32,201 nucleotides of DNA from Christensenella sp964592155 (lineage in GTDB: Bacteria; Bacillota; Clostridia; Christensenellales; Christensenellaceae): NCBI GenBank assembly GCA_964592155.1, contig CAZQDA010000023.1, positions 1 to 32,201 on the forward strand, written 5' to 3'. The first letter of the stretch is position 1, and each line of letters begins with the position of its first letter. The position numbers were made by a program, and so were the translations under genes. Shown here one piece after another: positions 7,136-15,162 of this stretch. The notes beneath the pieces are model-generated. The model made no database searches. It was not told where the DNA came from and saw only the letters and a program-made list of their open reading frames with translations.

Positions 7136-8122
7136 TTAATCGTCCTGTTTTGATACGAACAGGTTGAGCAGCAGCGCAGCGACAATGATAATTCCTTTGA
7201 ATATCTGTTGCCAGTAAGACTGCAGCCCCAAAAGGTTAAATATATTTGTGATAATGGCCAACAGGATAACGCCGGCAAACGTGCCGATCATTCCTCCTTT
7301 ACCACCTGTCATGGACGTTCCGCCGATAACAGCCGCCGCAATTGCGTCAAGCTCCGCGCCATCGGTAATCGTGGGCTGCGCCGTCGTCAGCCAGGAAATC
7401 GTCATGATTCCGGCATATCCGGCAAGCGCTCCTGAGATAGTCCATACGAGCGTTCCAAACAGCTTGACACGCACACCGGAGAGAATTGCCGCTTCGCGGT
7501 TGCCGCCGATTGCGTAAATGCCTCTACCAAAAATTGTATATTTCAAAATCAATGCTGTGATAATGGTGATTGCAATCCATGTGATTCCGGCAATCGGCAG
7601 TCTCATAAATCCAAGGTCAATCATACCGCCGCCAAGGTAACAAAATGCGTCGCCGCCCGGAAGCGCCTTTAAGCCTGAAATAACTTTTCCGTCCGTTGCA
7701 AGCATCGCGAGTCCGCGGGCCGAAACCATGGTTGCCAGAGAACAGATGAACGGCTCCAGCCTTGCGAAGGTGACGATCAGTCCCGTTACCGTTCCAAGCA
7801 CACCGCCCACCAGTACGCCCACCAGCACTGCCGCGAACACAGGCACGCCCGACACGAGGCACATGGCAGATACCATTGCTGAAAGCGCTGCCACAGAGCC
7901 GACCGAAAGGTCAACACCGCCCGTCAGTATGACGAACGTCATGCCAATTGCGATAATGCCCGGCGCTGCGTAAGACAGCAAAATGTTAGAGAGATTGCCC
8001 AGTGTAAAAAAGTTCTGCGACAAACATGTTGCCAAAATGATAAAAACGATGAGCAGCAACAGTGTGCTGTATCTTTTCAAAAATTGTTTGAATGTCATTT
8101 TTTGTGTCTGAATCGATTCCAT
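7136..8122 (-). CDS. Sugar ABC transporter permease (RbsC-like)
   Basis: A 328-residue polytopic membrane protein of the BPD_transp_2 (ribose/xylose/galactose) family. It shows the characteristic segments ILTGGVDLSVGSVAALSAM and a C-terminal GGTSMTGGKGGMIGT loop that contacts the ATPase. It starts five bases after the ATPase stop, with GGGAGGT as ribosome site. With the neighbouring ATPase and lipoprotein it forms a complete importer. The substrate is not readable from sequence, but the position inside the BMC operon suggests the compartment's sugar or polyol. Confidence 0.92.
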   Translation of the reverse strand: MESIQTQKMTFKQFLKRYSTLLLLIVFIILATCLSQNFFTLGNLSNILLSYAAPGIIAIGMTFVILTGGVDLSVGSVAALSAMVSAMCLVSGVPVFAAVLVGVLVGGVLGTVTGLIVTFARLEPFICSLATMVSARGLAMLATDGKVISGLKALPGGDAFCYLGGGMIDLGFMRLPIAGITWIAITIITALILKYTIFGRGIYAIGGNREAAILSGVRVKLFGTLVWTISGALAGYAGIMTISWLTTAQPTITDGAELDAIAAAVIGGTSMTGGKGGMIGTFAGVILLAIITNIFNLLGLQSYWQQIFKGIIIVAALLLNLFVSKQDD

Positions 8123-8127
8123 AAATC

Positions 8128-9615
8128 CTACCTCCCCGCTACTGCATATTGCAGGATAGCAACTTCATCTAAATCATCTTTTCCAAAGTCAGCGACAATT
8201 TTTCCGTGGTGCATCGCAACGATGCGATCACATACGCCCACCAGCTCTTCCAGCTCGCTTGATGCGATAATGATGGAGTGTCCATCCTCCGCCGCCTGCC
8301 TCAAAATCTTATAGATTTCGTCCTTCACGCCTACGTCAATTCCCTGTGTCGGCTCATCAACGAGCAGAATATCTGAATTCTGCAACAGCCATTTGGCGAG
8401 AATAACCTTTTGCTGGTTACCGCCGGACAAGGAAACCGTGGGCGTTTTTTCGCTCGGTGTTTTGATGGAAAGACTGTCGATATAAGACTTGCATTCTTTG
8501 GTTACTTTTTTGTAGTTCAGGATTCCCTTGCCTACAAATTTTTTAACAGCCACCATGATCATGTTTTCCCAAACCGGAAGATCGAGCACCAGTCCCTGCA
8601 TCTTTCTGTTTTCAGGAAGCATACCGATTCCATTTTTGATGGATGTGCGCGGATCTTTGGGTTTTTGAGGCTTTCCATGAATATAAAGCTCTCCGGAATC
8701 CAGCTTGTCCGCACCATAAATGGCTCTTAAGAATTCTGTGCGGCCCGCTCCTACAAGACCGTACATTCCGATGATTTCCCCCTTGTGAAGCTTTAAGGAG
8801 ACATTGTCAAGATTTTTGTTGTTAAATTCCTTTGTTTCAAGTACAACGTCGTTGGTATTTTCCGCTGTGCTTTCGTAACGGCGGGCTTCAATTTTATGCC
8901 CGATCATATATTCTACAAGCTGATCCTGATTGATCTCTTTCAGCTCGCACACCGCCACGTTTTTGCCGTCCTTTAAGATCGTTACCCTGTCGCCGACGAT
9001 GAACAGCTCTTCCAGCCTGTGGGAAATGTAAACGATTGTCATCCCTTTTTCTTTCAGGTCGGCAATTGTCTTCATCAGGGTATCAAATTCGCTTTGGGAA
9101 AGCGTCGCCGACGGCTCGTCCATAACAATCAGCTTGGAATCGCAGGCAAGACACTTCATCAGCTCCACGAGCTGACGGGAACCAATGCTCAACTCCCCTG
9201 CCCTTGCGTGAACGTCAATGTTTAAGTTTAGCTGCTCTACCAGCTTTTGCGCGATCCGATGGGATTCTTTCCAGTCAATTTTTCCAAACTTACGCGGCAT
9301 GTTGTTAATCAGAATATTTTCTGTCACCGATAACTCGTTGACCAGAGAAAGTTCCTGATAGATTACAGAAATGCCATTTTTCTTTGCGTCCAGCGTATTT
9401 CCGTTTTTCAATTCGACTCCGTCAAATGTAACGGTTCCGCTGTCTTTTGGGTATGCGCCGGCGAGTATCTTCATCAAAGTCGATTTTCCAGCGCCGTTTG
9501 CTCCGATCAGGCAATGCACCTCGCCCCTGTTGACCGTAAAATCAACGTTGCTTAACGCCTGCACACCCGGAAATCCTTTATTGATTTGTTTCATCTCAAG
9601 GATTGCTTCAGACAT
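8128..9615 (-). CDS. Sugar ABC transporter ATP-binding protein (RbsA-like, tandem domains)
   Basis: The 495-residue protein has two fused nucleotide-binding domains. The first contains the Walker A GANGAGKST and a signature region LSIGSRQ. The second has the degenerate P-loop GLVGAGRTE and the signature LSGGNQQK with Walker B ILLVDEPTQGID, as is usual for RbsA/MglA/XylG. TAGGAGGTGG lies seven bases before the ATG. It powers uptake through the downstream RbsC-like permease. A 157-bp gap with complex inverted repeats separates it from tpiA, so the transporter may have its own control signal. Confidence 0.93.
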   Translation of the reverse strand: MSEAILEMKQINKGFPGVQALSNVDFTVNRGEVHCLIGANGAGKSTLMKILAGAYPKDSGTVTFDGVELKNGNTLDAKKNGISVIYQELSLVNELSVTENILINNMPRKFGKIDWKESHRIAQKLVEQLNLNIDVHARAGELSIGSRQLVELMKCLACDSKLIVMDEPSATLSQSEFDTLMKTIADLKEKGMTIVYISHRLEELFIVGDRVTILKDGKNVAVCELKEINQDQLVEYMIGHKIEARRYESTAENTNDVVLETKEFNNKNLDNVSLKLHKGEIIGMYGLVGAGRTEFLRAIYGADKLDSGELYIHGKPQKPKDPRTSIKNGIGMLPENRKMQGLVLDLPVWENMIMVAVKKFVGKGILNYKKVTKECKSYIDSLSIKTPSEKTPTVSLSGGNQQKVILAKWLLQNSDILLVDEPTQGIDVGVKDEIYKILRQAAEDGHSIIIASSELEELVGVCDRIVAMHHGKIVADFGKDDLDEVAILQYAVAGR

Positions 9616-9683
9616 CTTTTGCCACCTCCTAATTTTCTGCTTTAGGTTTCACAATACAAATTAAAGTTTAAATTTTCTGCTCA

Positions 9684-9738
9684 CATAAAACGCTTTATAA
9701 AAACGTCTGAAAGGGCGTTTTTTATGCGTTTTTATAAA
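9684..9738. repeat. Interleaved inverted repeats upstream of the transporter genes
   Basis: TTTATAAAAACG at 9694-9705 and CGTTTTTATAAA at 9727-9738 are perfect 12-bp arms. A second pair, CATAAAACGC at 9684-9693 and GCGTTTTTTATG at 9715-9726, interleaves with the first in the order A, B, A', B'. A third fold, with stem ATAAAAACG/CGTTTTTTAT around a ten-base loop, resembles a weak terminator. The two outer pairings cannot coexist as simple hairpins, so this could be an attenuator or a composite terminator. Confidence 0.5.
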
Positions 9739-9747
9739 TTTTTGACC

Positions 9748-9774
9748 GATTGAAAAAAGCACTTTTTTTCAATC
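9748..9774 (-). terminator. AT-rich hairpin overlapping the tpiA stop codon
   Basis: GATTGAAAAAA and TTTTTTCAATC form an 11-bp stem around a five-base loop, overlapping the last codon of tpiA. The stem is AT-rich and no strong T-run follows, so it is at best a partial terminator separating the enzyme genes from the transporter genes. Confidence 0.35.
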
Positions 9775-10516
9775 AGTAATTCACTACCTTTGCGAATTCC
9801 GCCGCCTTGAGGCTTGCTCCGCCGATCAGTCCGCCGTCGATGTCGCTCATGCCCATGAGCTCACCGGCATTGCCTGCATTCATGCTCCCACCGTACTGAA
9901 TGCGTATGTCTTCCGCTTTTTCTCCAAACACCGCCTCCACAGCCTTGCGAATTTCGCGGATCGTGTTATTCGCCTCCTGACTCGTCGCCGTAAGACCCGT
10001 GCCGATCGCCCATACAGGCTCGTATGCGATTACAATGTTCTCAATATCGTTTTGCAGCACGCCGGTAAGCGCCAGCTTTGTCTGCATCCGTACAACCTCG
10101 TCCGTGATTCCGCACTCTTTCTGCCAGAGCTGCTCTCCCACGCACACAATCGGTTTCAAACCCTTTTGCAACGTTTTTAACACTTTTTTGTTTACTGTCT
10201 CATCCGTTTCGCCGAAATACTGGCGGCGCTCAGAATGTCCAAGAATCACATATGTAACGCCAAGCTCCAGCAGCGAATCGCAGCTGATCTCTCCCGTATA
10301 GGCTCCGCTGTCTTCAAAAAACACATTTTGTGCGCCAAGCGCAATATCCGAGCCCACAAGGGCTCCTTTTGCCGCAAACAGGCAGACAGACGTGGGACAG
10401 ACCACAACCTCTGCTTTCGCGCCTGCCACAAGCGGTTTCAACTCGCTTAAGAGCTCGATTGTCTCTGACGGCGTTTTGTTCATTTTCCAGTTTCCGGCTA
10501 TGATCGGTCTTCTCAT
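9773..10516 (-). CDS. tpiA: Triosephosphate isomerase
   Basis: A 247-residue TIM-barrel enzyme that interconverts glyceraldehyde 3-phosphate and dihydroxyacetone phosphate. Catalytic elements are present: Lys in GNWKMN near the N-terminus, His in LGHSERR, and Glu in AYEPVWAIGTG. The phosphate-gripping GGSMNAGNAGELM segment is present near the C-terminus. Length matches bacterial TIMs. Most genomes keep tpiA in the gapA-pgk glycolytic operon; its place here, behind the kinase and DeoC genes, implies a dedicated copy that drains the triose phosphate released by the aldolase. No N-terminal targeting helix is seen, so it should be cytosolic. Confidence 0.95.
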   Translation of the reverse strand: MRRPIIAGNWKMNKTPSETIELLSELKPLVAGAKAEVVVCPTSVCLFAAKGALVGSDIALGAQNVFFEDSGAYTGEISCDSLLELGVTYVILGHSERRQYFGETDETVNKKVLKTLQKGLKPIVCVGEQLWQKECGITDEVVRMQTKLALTGVLQNDIENIVIAYEPVWAIGTGLTATSQEANNTIREIRKAVEAVFGEKAEDIRIQYGGSMNAGNAGELMGMSDIDGGLIGGASLKAAEFAKVVNY

Positions 10517-10558
10517 AACTATTCCTTGCCCCCTGCTTTGTTCTTTTTACTTTCTATG

Positions 10559-12061
10559 TTATGCTTCGTTCAAATGTTTTAAGCTCTGATAAAGATCGAG
10601 ATATTTTGCATAAATTTCAGAATATTCCTCATGCGCCTGCGCATCCGGCTCCACAACCTGCGTCACGTGAACCATGTGCTCGCACGCCTGCGGAAAATTC
10701 TCATACATTCCGCTTCCCACGGACGCAATGACTGCGCATCCGAGTACTCCCGCGTTTGCCGACTGTTCCGTAAGCACAATGGGCTTTCCCGTCACATCCG
10801 CGATAATTTTTAGCCACAGCGGATTGAATACAACGCCCCCGCAGCCCCTGATCTTGTTGATTTTATTCTGATCCGATTCCATCGACTCGATAATATTCCT
10901 CGTTCCGTAGGCCACACTTTCCAGAACCGCACGATATAAATGCGCTCTGGTATGGCTCAGGGTAAGTCCGTAAAATACGCCCTTCGCCGTCGGATCTTTA
11001 TAGGGCGTGCGGTTTCCCTGAAAGAAATCAAGAGCGATGACGCCCTCGCTTCCTGCCGGAACCCCTGCCGCCTCCTGCGCCATGATTCCGTAAGGGTTCT
11101 CGCCGTCCACCTTAAATTCATTTAAAAACCATTTTGTAATTGACCCTGCGGATACCTGTCCGCCTTCCATGCAATACATATCCGGTATGATTGCGTCTTT
11201 GTACGGTCCCCAGATTCCGTCATTAAACACTTCGCTGTCCATCAGGGAAAGATGCACAAAGCTGCTGCCCATCACAACGCCTGTTTCGCCCGGATTCACT
11301 ACGCCCAGCCCGATCATATTGACATGCGCGTCCACGCCGCCCTGATAAAGCACCGTGCCGCGGCTTAAATGGTAGCGGTCTGCTATTTCGTCAAGAAGTA
11401 CGCCAACAGGCTGTGCCTGCTTGATTACTTCGAGATTTGCTTTTTCAAAGAAATCCGGAAATCCGATGGCTTCAAAAAATTCCGGGGCATATCCGCCTTT
11501 TTCTTCCACATAATTCGATTTGCAGGTCGACTGGCTGACCGAAGCGCACCAGCACCCTGTAAAATGATGATTGATATAATCCTGCTGCTCCACCAGCCTG
11601 TCCGCTCTCCTATAAAGCTCCGGCTTGTTTTCCTTGAGCCACATCATTTTGGGAACGATCCATTCCACGGAAACTTCTTTTCCGCAGTGCTTTAACACTT
11701 CGTGTCCTGTGGCATTGATTCTGCGCGCCTGCTCAACCGATCTGTTGTCCATCCATAAAATGGCGTCAGAAAGGAACGCCCCATCTTCGCTGACCGGAAT
11801 CACCGTGGAAGAAGTCGCGCAAACACACATCCCTTTTATGTTGGAAAAAACATCCTGTCCCAGTTTTTCATAACAGTCTGAAATACTGGCCTGCATTTTT
11901 TCCACCCAGTCCGCAGGAGATTGCTCTGCCCAGCCCGGCTTTGGATATGTTGTTTTATATTTTTGTTCGCTGTAATTCAAAATGTTGCCTTGCCCGTCGG
12001 TAACGCCACATCTGACTCCCTGCGTACCGAAATCAAGACCCATAAAGTATGAGTTCGACAT
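10559..12061 (-). CDS. FGGY-family carbohydrate kinase
   Basis: The 500-residue product has the two actin-like domains of FGGY kinases, with the N-terminal phosphate loop GLDFGTQG and the central VLYQGGVDAHVNMIGLG segment containing the catalytic Asp. The C-terminal IRGCGGVVFNPLWLKIIADV segment forms the nucleotide pocket. FGGY kinases phosphorylate ketoses or polyols (ribulose, xylulose, fuculose, erythritol, glycerol). The sequence resembles the ribulokinase/xylulokinase branch, but the substrate cannot be assigned. The ATG at 12061 is preferred to a GTG three codons upstream because AGGTGG lies five bases before it. It presumably activates the imported sugar before oxidation by the GatD-like enzyme or cleavage by DeoC. 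Confidence 0.9.
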   Translation of the reverse strand: MSNSYFMGLDFGTQGVRCGVTDGQGNILNYSEQKYKTTYPKPGWAEQSPADWVEKMQASISDCYEKLGQDVFSNIKGMCVCATSSTVIPVSEDGAFLSDAILWMDNRSVEQARRINATGHEVLKHCGKEVSVEWIVPKMMWLKENKPELYRRADRLVEQQDYINHHFTGCWCASVSQSTCKSNYVEEKGGYAPEFFEAIGFPDFFEKANLEVIKQAQPVGVLLDEIADRYHLSRGTVLYQGGVDAHVNMIGLGVVNPGETGVVMGSSFVHLSLMDSEVFNDGIWGPYKDAIIPDMYCMEGGQVSAGSITKWFLNEFKVDGENPYGIMAQEAAGVPAGSEGVIALDFFQGNRTPYKDPTAKGVFYGLTLSHTRAHLYRAVLESVAYGTRNIIESMESDQNKINKIRGCGGVVFNPLWLKIIADVTGKPIVLTEQSANAGVLGCAVIASVGSGMYENFPQACEHMVHVTQVVEPDAQAHEEYSEIYAKYLDLYQSLKHLNEA

Positions 12062-12140
12062 TTTCCCCACCTATTGCCTCATAATCGCTTTTATTCCCTA
12101 AAAGCGCCCTGCTTTTCATTGTATGAACTGATGAAAGGCC

Positions 12141-12177
12141 CTCGCGCACACGGCTCCCCATTGCCGTGCGCGCAGCC
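12141..12177 (-). repeat. Strong GC-rich intercistronic hairpin between deoC and the FGGY kinase
   Basis: In the minus-strand RNA, GCGCGCACGGC pairs with GCCGTGTGCGC through an 11-bp stem that includes one G-U pair, around an eight-base loop. A flanking AAGGC/GCCTT pairing can extend it. No T-run follows, so it is more likely a processing or stability element, or a transcriptional pause, than a terminator. Confidence 0.55.
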
Positions 12178-12207
12178 TTGTTATTTCATTTGCAAAGACA
12201 AATTTGT

Positions 12208-13035
12208 TTAATAGCAATTCTTTACGATGACCGCATTGCCTGTCGGGCAGGACTTTTTGCATGCCCCGCAGTTCACGCACTCATGTCCCGTGCTGCCGCC
12301 GCTTACGATTGCCGCGCCGGAGCTTGTTCCCAGCCTGCTTGCGCCTGCTTTGATCATGTTTACGGCATCTTCATAGGTCTTCACGCCGCCGGACGCTTTC
12401 ACGCCGATTTCCGGACCAACCGTCTCTCTCATCAGCCTTACGTCTTCCGCCGTTGCGCCGCCTGTGGAAAAGCCTGTGGACGTTTTCACAAAGTGCGCGC
12501 CCGCCAGCTTGCTGATTGCACAAGCCTTCACTTTTTCTTCATCGGTCAGCAGGCACGTTTCGATAATTACCTTTACAATCGCGCGGCCCCTTGTCGCCAT
12601 CACTACGCTCTCAATATCGCGCTTCACAAGCATCCAGTCGCCTGACTTGATTGCGCCCACGTTAATGACCATATCCACTTCTTTTGCGCCGTTGTTTGCA
12701 GCATCCAGCGCTTCATTCGCCTTTGCTTCCGGTGTGCTCGCCCCCAGCGGGAAACCGACCACGCAGCAGGGCGTAACGCCGCTGCCTTCCAGATAATCCG
12801 CCACAAATTTGATGTAGGACGGATTCACGCACACGCTTGCAAAGTGATATTTCTTTGCCTCGTCGCAAATTTTGCGAACATCGTCAAGCGACGCCTGCTG
12901 CTTTAAAAGCGTGTGATCGATGTATTTCGCGAGCGAAGCGGGTGCAAAATCCCCCTGCGCCGCCTCGGAAGGCTGGTTGTAATATTTCGCGCAAACCTCT
13001 TCCGTTACTTGTTTGATAATTGCATTAATATCCAT
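12208..13035 (-). CDS. deoC: Deoxyribose-phosphate aldolase with C-terminal Fe-S-type cysteine motif
   Basis: This 275-residue class I aldolase would cleave 2-deoxyribose 5-phosphate to acetaldehyde and glyceraldehyde 3-phosphate. The catalytic set is intact: D121 (VDMVIN), Schiff-base K184 (FVKTSTGF) and K213 (GVKASGGVKT). The phosphate-binding segments STG and GTSSG are also present. Residues 1-18 (MDINAIIKQVTEEVCAKY) look like an amphipathic BMC encapsulation helix. Unusually, the C-terminus ends in CVNCGACKKSCP (C253, C256, C259, C263) plus C274, a ferredoxin-like pattern that could hold a [4Fe-4S] cluster or zinc. Ordinary DeoC proteins are about 220-260 residues and, to my knowledge, lack this tail. 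GAGGAGG precedes the ATG by 11 bases. Confidence 0.93.
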   Translation of the reverse strand: MDINAIIKQVTEEVCAKYYNQPSEAAQGDFAPASLAKYIDHTLLKQQASLDDVRKICDEAKKYHFASVCVNPSYIKFVADYLEGSGVTPCCVVGFPLGASTPEAKANEALDAANNGAKEVDMVINVGAIKSGDWMLVKRDIESVVMATRGRAIVKVIIETCLLTDEEKVKACAISKLAGAHFVKTSTGFSTGGATAEDVRLMRETVGPEIGVKASGGVKTYEDAVNMIKAGASRLGTSSGAAIVSGGSTGHECVNCGACKKSCPTGNAVIVKNCY

Positions 13036-13057
13036 TCTGGAAAATACCTCCTCATAG

Positions 13058-13078
13058 CAACCGGACTTACGCCGGTTG
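13058..13078 (-). repeat. Intercistronic hairpin ahead of the DeoC ribosome site
   Basis: CAACCGG and CCGGTTG form a 7-bp stem around a seven-base loop in the 71-bp gap between the GatD-like gene and deoC, just upstream of the GAGGAGG site. No T-run follows. It may protect the 5' end of a processed deoC message. Confidence 0.45.
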
Positions 13079-13106
13079 ACTTCCTATATGATTAGCTCCG
13101 TGTATC

Positions 13107-14165
13107 TTATTCAAAATCCTCGCCGTGAGGCAGGAACAAAATCTTGTTGAAGAAAAATCCGCCCGCCGCAATCTTTTTAAAGATATCCGGCGCATCATCA
13201 AGCGGCAATTTATGACTGATCATGGGCTTTGATGTAATCTTGCCTTCCTCAAACAGCTTTAAGGATTCCGTCCAGTCAAAACCCGGGAACGGATCTGTAA
13301 AGGAGTTCCACGAGCCGATCAGGGAAATCTGTCCCCTCATGATGTTGTCGACTTCCTTATCGCCAAGGTTAAGACCCTTGTGAGAAATGCCCACAAATAC
13401 AACGCGACCCATTTTCCCTGCCGAGTTGATGGCATTGAGCTGTGCCGGAGGAGCTCCTGTGAAGTCCACCACAACGTCGGCCATTTCGCCTTTGGTGATC
13501 TCCTTGATTGCTTCCACCGCATCCTGCTCTTTGGAATCGATGATGTAATCCGCGCCGCATTCCTTTGCGATCGCCAGTTTTTCAGTGCCGAGGTCAACCG
13601 CAATCACTTCACTCGCACCAAATACCTTTGCGCACTGGATCGCGAACAGGCCGATCGGGCCTGCGCCATATACGCACACGATGTCTCCCTTTTCGATATT
13701 GCCACGCATAAGACCGTGAATCGCGTTCGCGCACGGGTCTGTGGTTGCGGCATCGATATAATCAACGTTATCCGGCAGCTTCATCAGGTTTGCTTCCGGC
13801 GAACACACATATTCGGCCATAGCGCCGTCGCGGCGGGAACCGAAATAGTCGTACTTTTCGCACAGGGAGTAAAGACCCTTTTTGCACCATTCGCACTGAT
13901 AGCAAGGCATCAGCGGCGGCACGGTTACCCTGTCGCCCACCTTAAAATTCTTGATGTTTTTGCCCACTTCTTCGATGCGCGCAGAAAACTCGTGTCCGAT
14001 TGTGAGAGGCGCAATATGTGCCCCATAGGTATTGACCCGCGGAATATCCGATCCGCATACGCCGCATGCCATTACTTTCAATAATACTTCATCATCCGTA
14101 GGTACCGGCTTCGGAACATCCTCCACCCTCAGGTCCCCCGGTTTATACATTCTAACCGCTTTCAT
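13107..14165 (-). CDS. Zinc-dependent MDR dehydrogenase, GatD-like (polyol-phosphate dehydrogenase)
   Basis: A 352-residue medium-chain dehydrogenase. The catalytic-zinc region has C37 and H58-E59. The structural-zinc cysteines are C88, C91, C94 and C102, and the Rossmann motif GAGPIG begins at residue 167. Several stretches match galactitol-1-phosphate 5-dehydrogenase: CGSDIPR, GSRRDG and IGSWNSFTDPFPGFDW. The third zinc ligand region reads TDPCANAIH, with Asp where GatD has Glu. It likely oxidises a sugar-alcohol phosphate or a related compound with NAD+. No encapsulation helix is visible, so it should act in the cytosol. Its start overlaps the SorC-type regulator stop by four bases. Confidence 0.88.
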   Translation of the reverse strand: MKAVRMYKPGDLRVEDVPKPVPTDDEVLLKVMACGVCGSDIPRVNTYGAHIAPLTIGHEFSARIEEVGKNIKNFKVGDRVTVPPLMPCYQCEWCKKGLYSLCEKYDYFGSRRDGAMAEYVCSPEANLMKLPDNVDYIDAATTDPCANAIHGLMRGNIEKGDIVCVYGAGPIGLFAIQCAKVFGASEVIAVDLGTEKLAIAKECGADYIIDSKEQDAVEAIKEITKGEMADVVVDFTGAPPAQLNAINSAGKMGRVVFVGISHKGLNLGDKEVDNIMRGQISLIGSWNSFTDPFPGFDWTESLKLFEEGKITSKPMISHKLPLDDAPDIFKKIAAGGFFFNKILFLPHGEDFE

Positions 14166-15151
14166 TGCTTTTCCTCTCTTTGTATGTTTTTGAACACCTT
14201 GATGACTTCCTGTGCTGTAACCTCGTCCGTATAAAATCTGTTGATGATTCCGCCGCGCAGGGCACCGATGATTGCCTTTACTTTTCTCTCCCCCACCGCT
14301 ACGCCAATGCGGACCTTTTTGCTCTTGATATCTTCTGTTTTGAGGCCAATCGTTCTATCGATCACCTGTTTGTCGATCTGTTTTCCATTGATGTCAAAGC
14401 ACCTTCCGGCAATATCGCCTACCGCGCCAAGCTCCATAATCTCGTCAAAATCCTCTTTGGAATACGCGCTGCGCGTACGCAGAACCGATTCGTAAGAAAG
14501 CGCGCCAATGCTCACAATCGCAAGCTGCGACTCCCTTGCGAGATCCATCACATACTTTACGTGCGAATCCATTTGAATTGCCTGCGCGATCCGCTTGTTG
14601 TCCACAACCAGCGGAACCGGAAGTAAAAACCCCTGCGCCGAAAAAAACTGTGAAAACTGCTCTACAATCTGGCTTGATTTGGTGGAACCGATGTCGCCTG
14701 CCACAGAGCCGTTCATCAAAACGACTTTGGAACATTTTTTGGTGTTGGGGATGGTCATGATGGTGTTTGCAAGCTGCTCCATCGTGGTTCCCCAAGTGAC
14801 TCCGATAATGTCGTTCGGTTTTACGATTTTGCAGATATCCCCCGCCACCGATTTACAGGTGTCCTTTAGCCGGATATCGGCATCTTCCGTATAGGTAGGC
14901 GTAATAAACACCTTATCCAGATCAAACAACTTATGGAATTCATTTTCCAGCGTTTTGATCGATTCAACCGGATAATTGATCTGGAATTTTACATAACCGT
15001 TATCCACAGCCTTCTTAATCAGCCTGCACACAGACGATTTTGAAATAAATTCCTCTTTTGCGATCTGCTCCTGATTCATACCCAGCTCATAATACTTTTT
15101 GACCACGCTGATCATCAGGTTCAGTTCGTTGCTTTCAATATCCTTTGCCAC
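14162..15151 (-). CDS. SorC/DeoR-type (sugar-binding) transcriptional regulator
   Basis: The 329-residue protein has an N-terminal helix-turn-helix (about residues 22-50, MNQEQIAKEEFISKSSVCRL) followed by a NagB-like phosphosugar-binding domain. That domain has VTWGTTMEQLA near residue 119 and a C-terminal VGVAVGERKVKAIIGALRGG segment. This is the SorC family, which includes the B. subtilis deoxyribonucleoside regulator DeoR that senses deoxyribose 5-phosphate. Lying between two DeoC genes, it is the natural candidate for control of the BMC operon. Matched palindromes upstream of pduL are candidate operators. The start codon is GTG, nine bases after GGAG. Confidence 0.9.
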   Translation of the reverse strand: MAKDIESNELNLMISVVKKYYELGMNQEQIAKEEFISKSSVCRLIKKAVDNGYVKFQINYPVESIKTLENEFHKLFDLDKVFITPTYTEDADIRLKDTCKSVAGDICKIVKPNDIIGVTWGTTMEQLANTIMTIPNTKKCSKVVLMNGSVAGDIGSTKSSQIVEQFSQFFSAQGFLLPVPLVVDNKRIAQAIQMDSHVKYVMDLARESQLAIVSIGALSYESVLRTRSAYSKEDFDEIMELGAVGDIAGRCFDINGKQIDKQVIDRTIGLKTEDIKSKKVRIGVAVGERKVKAIIGALRGGIINRFYTDEVTAQEVIKVFKNIQREEKQ

Positions 15152-15162
15152 CCTAAAAGCTC

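Noticed and set aside
13380..14084. Plus-strand frame of 234 codons opposite the GatD-like dehydrogenase
   Set aside because: No ribosome site or family similarity; it mirrors a well-conserved zinc dehydrogenase.
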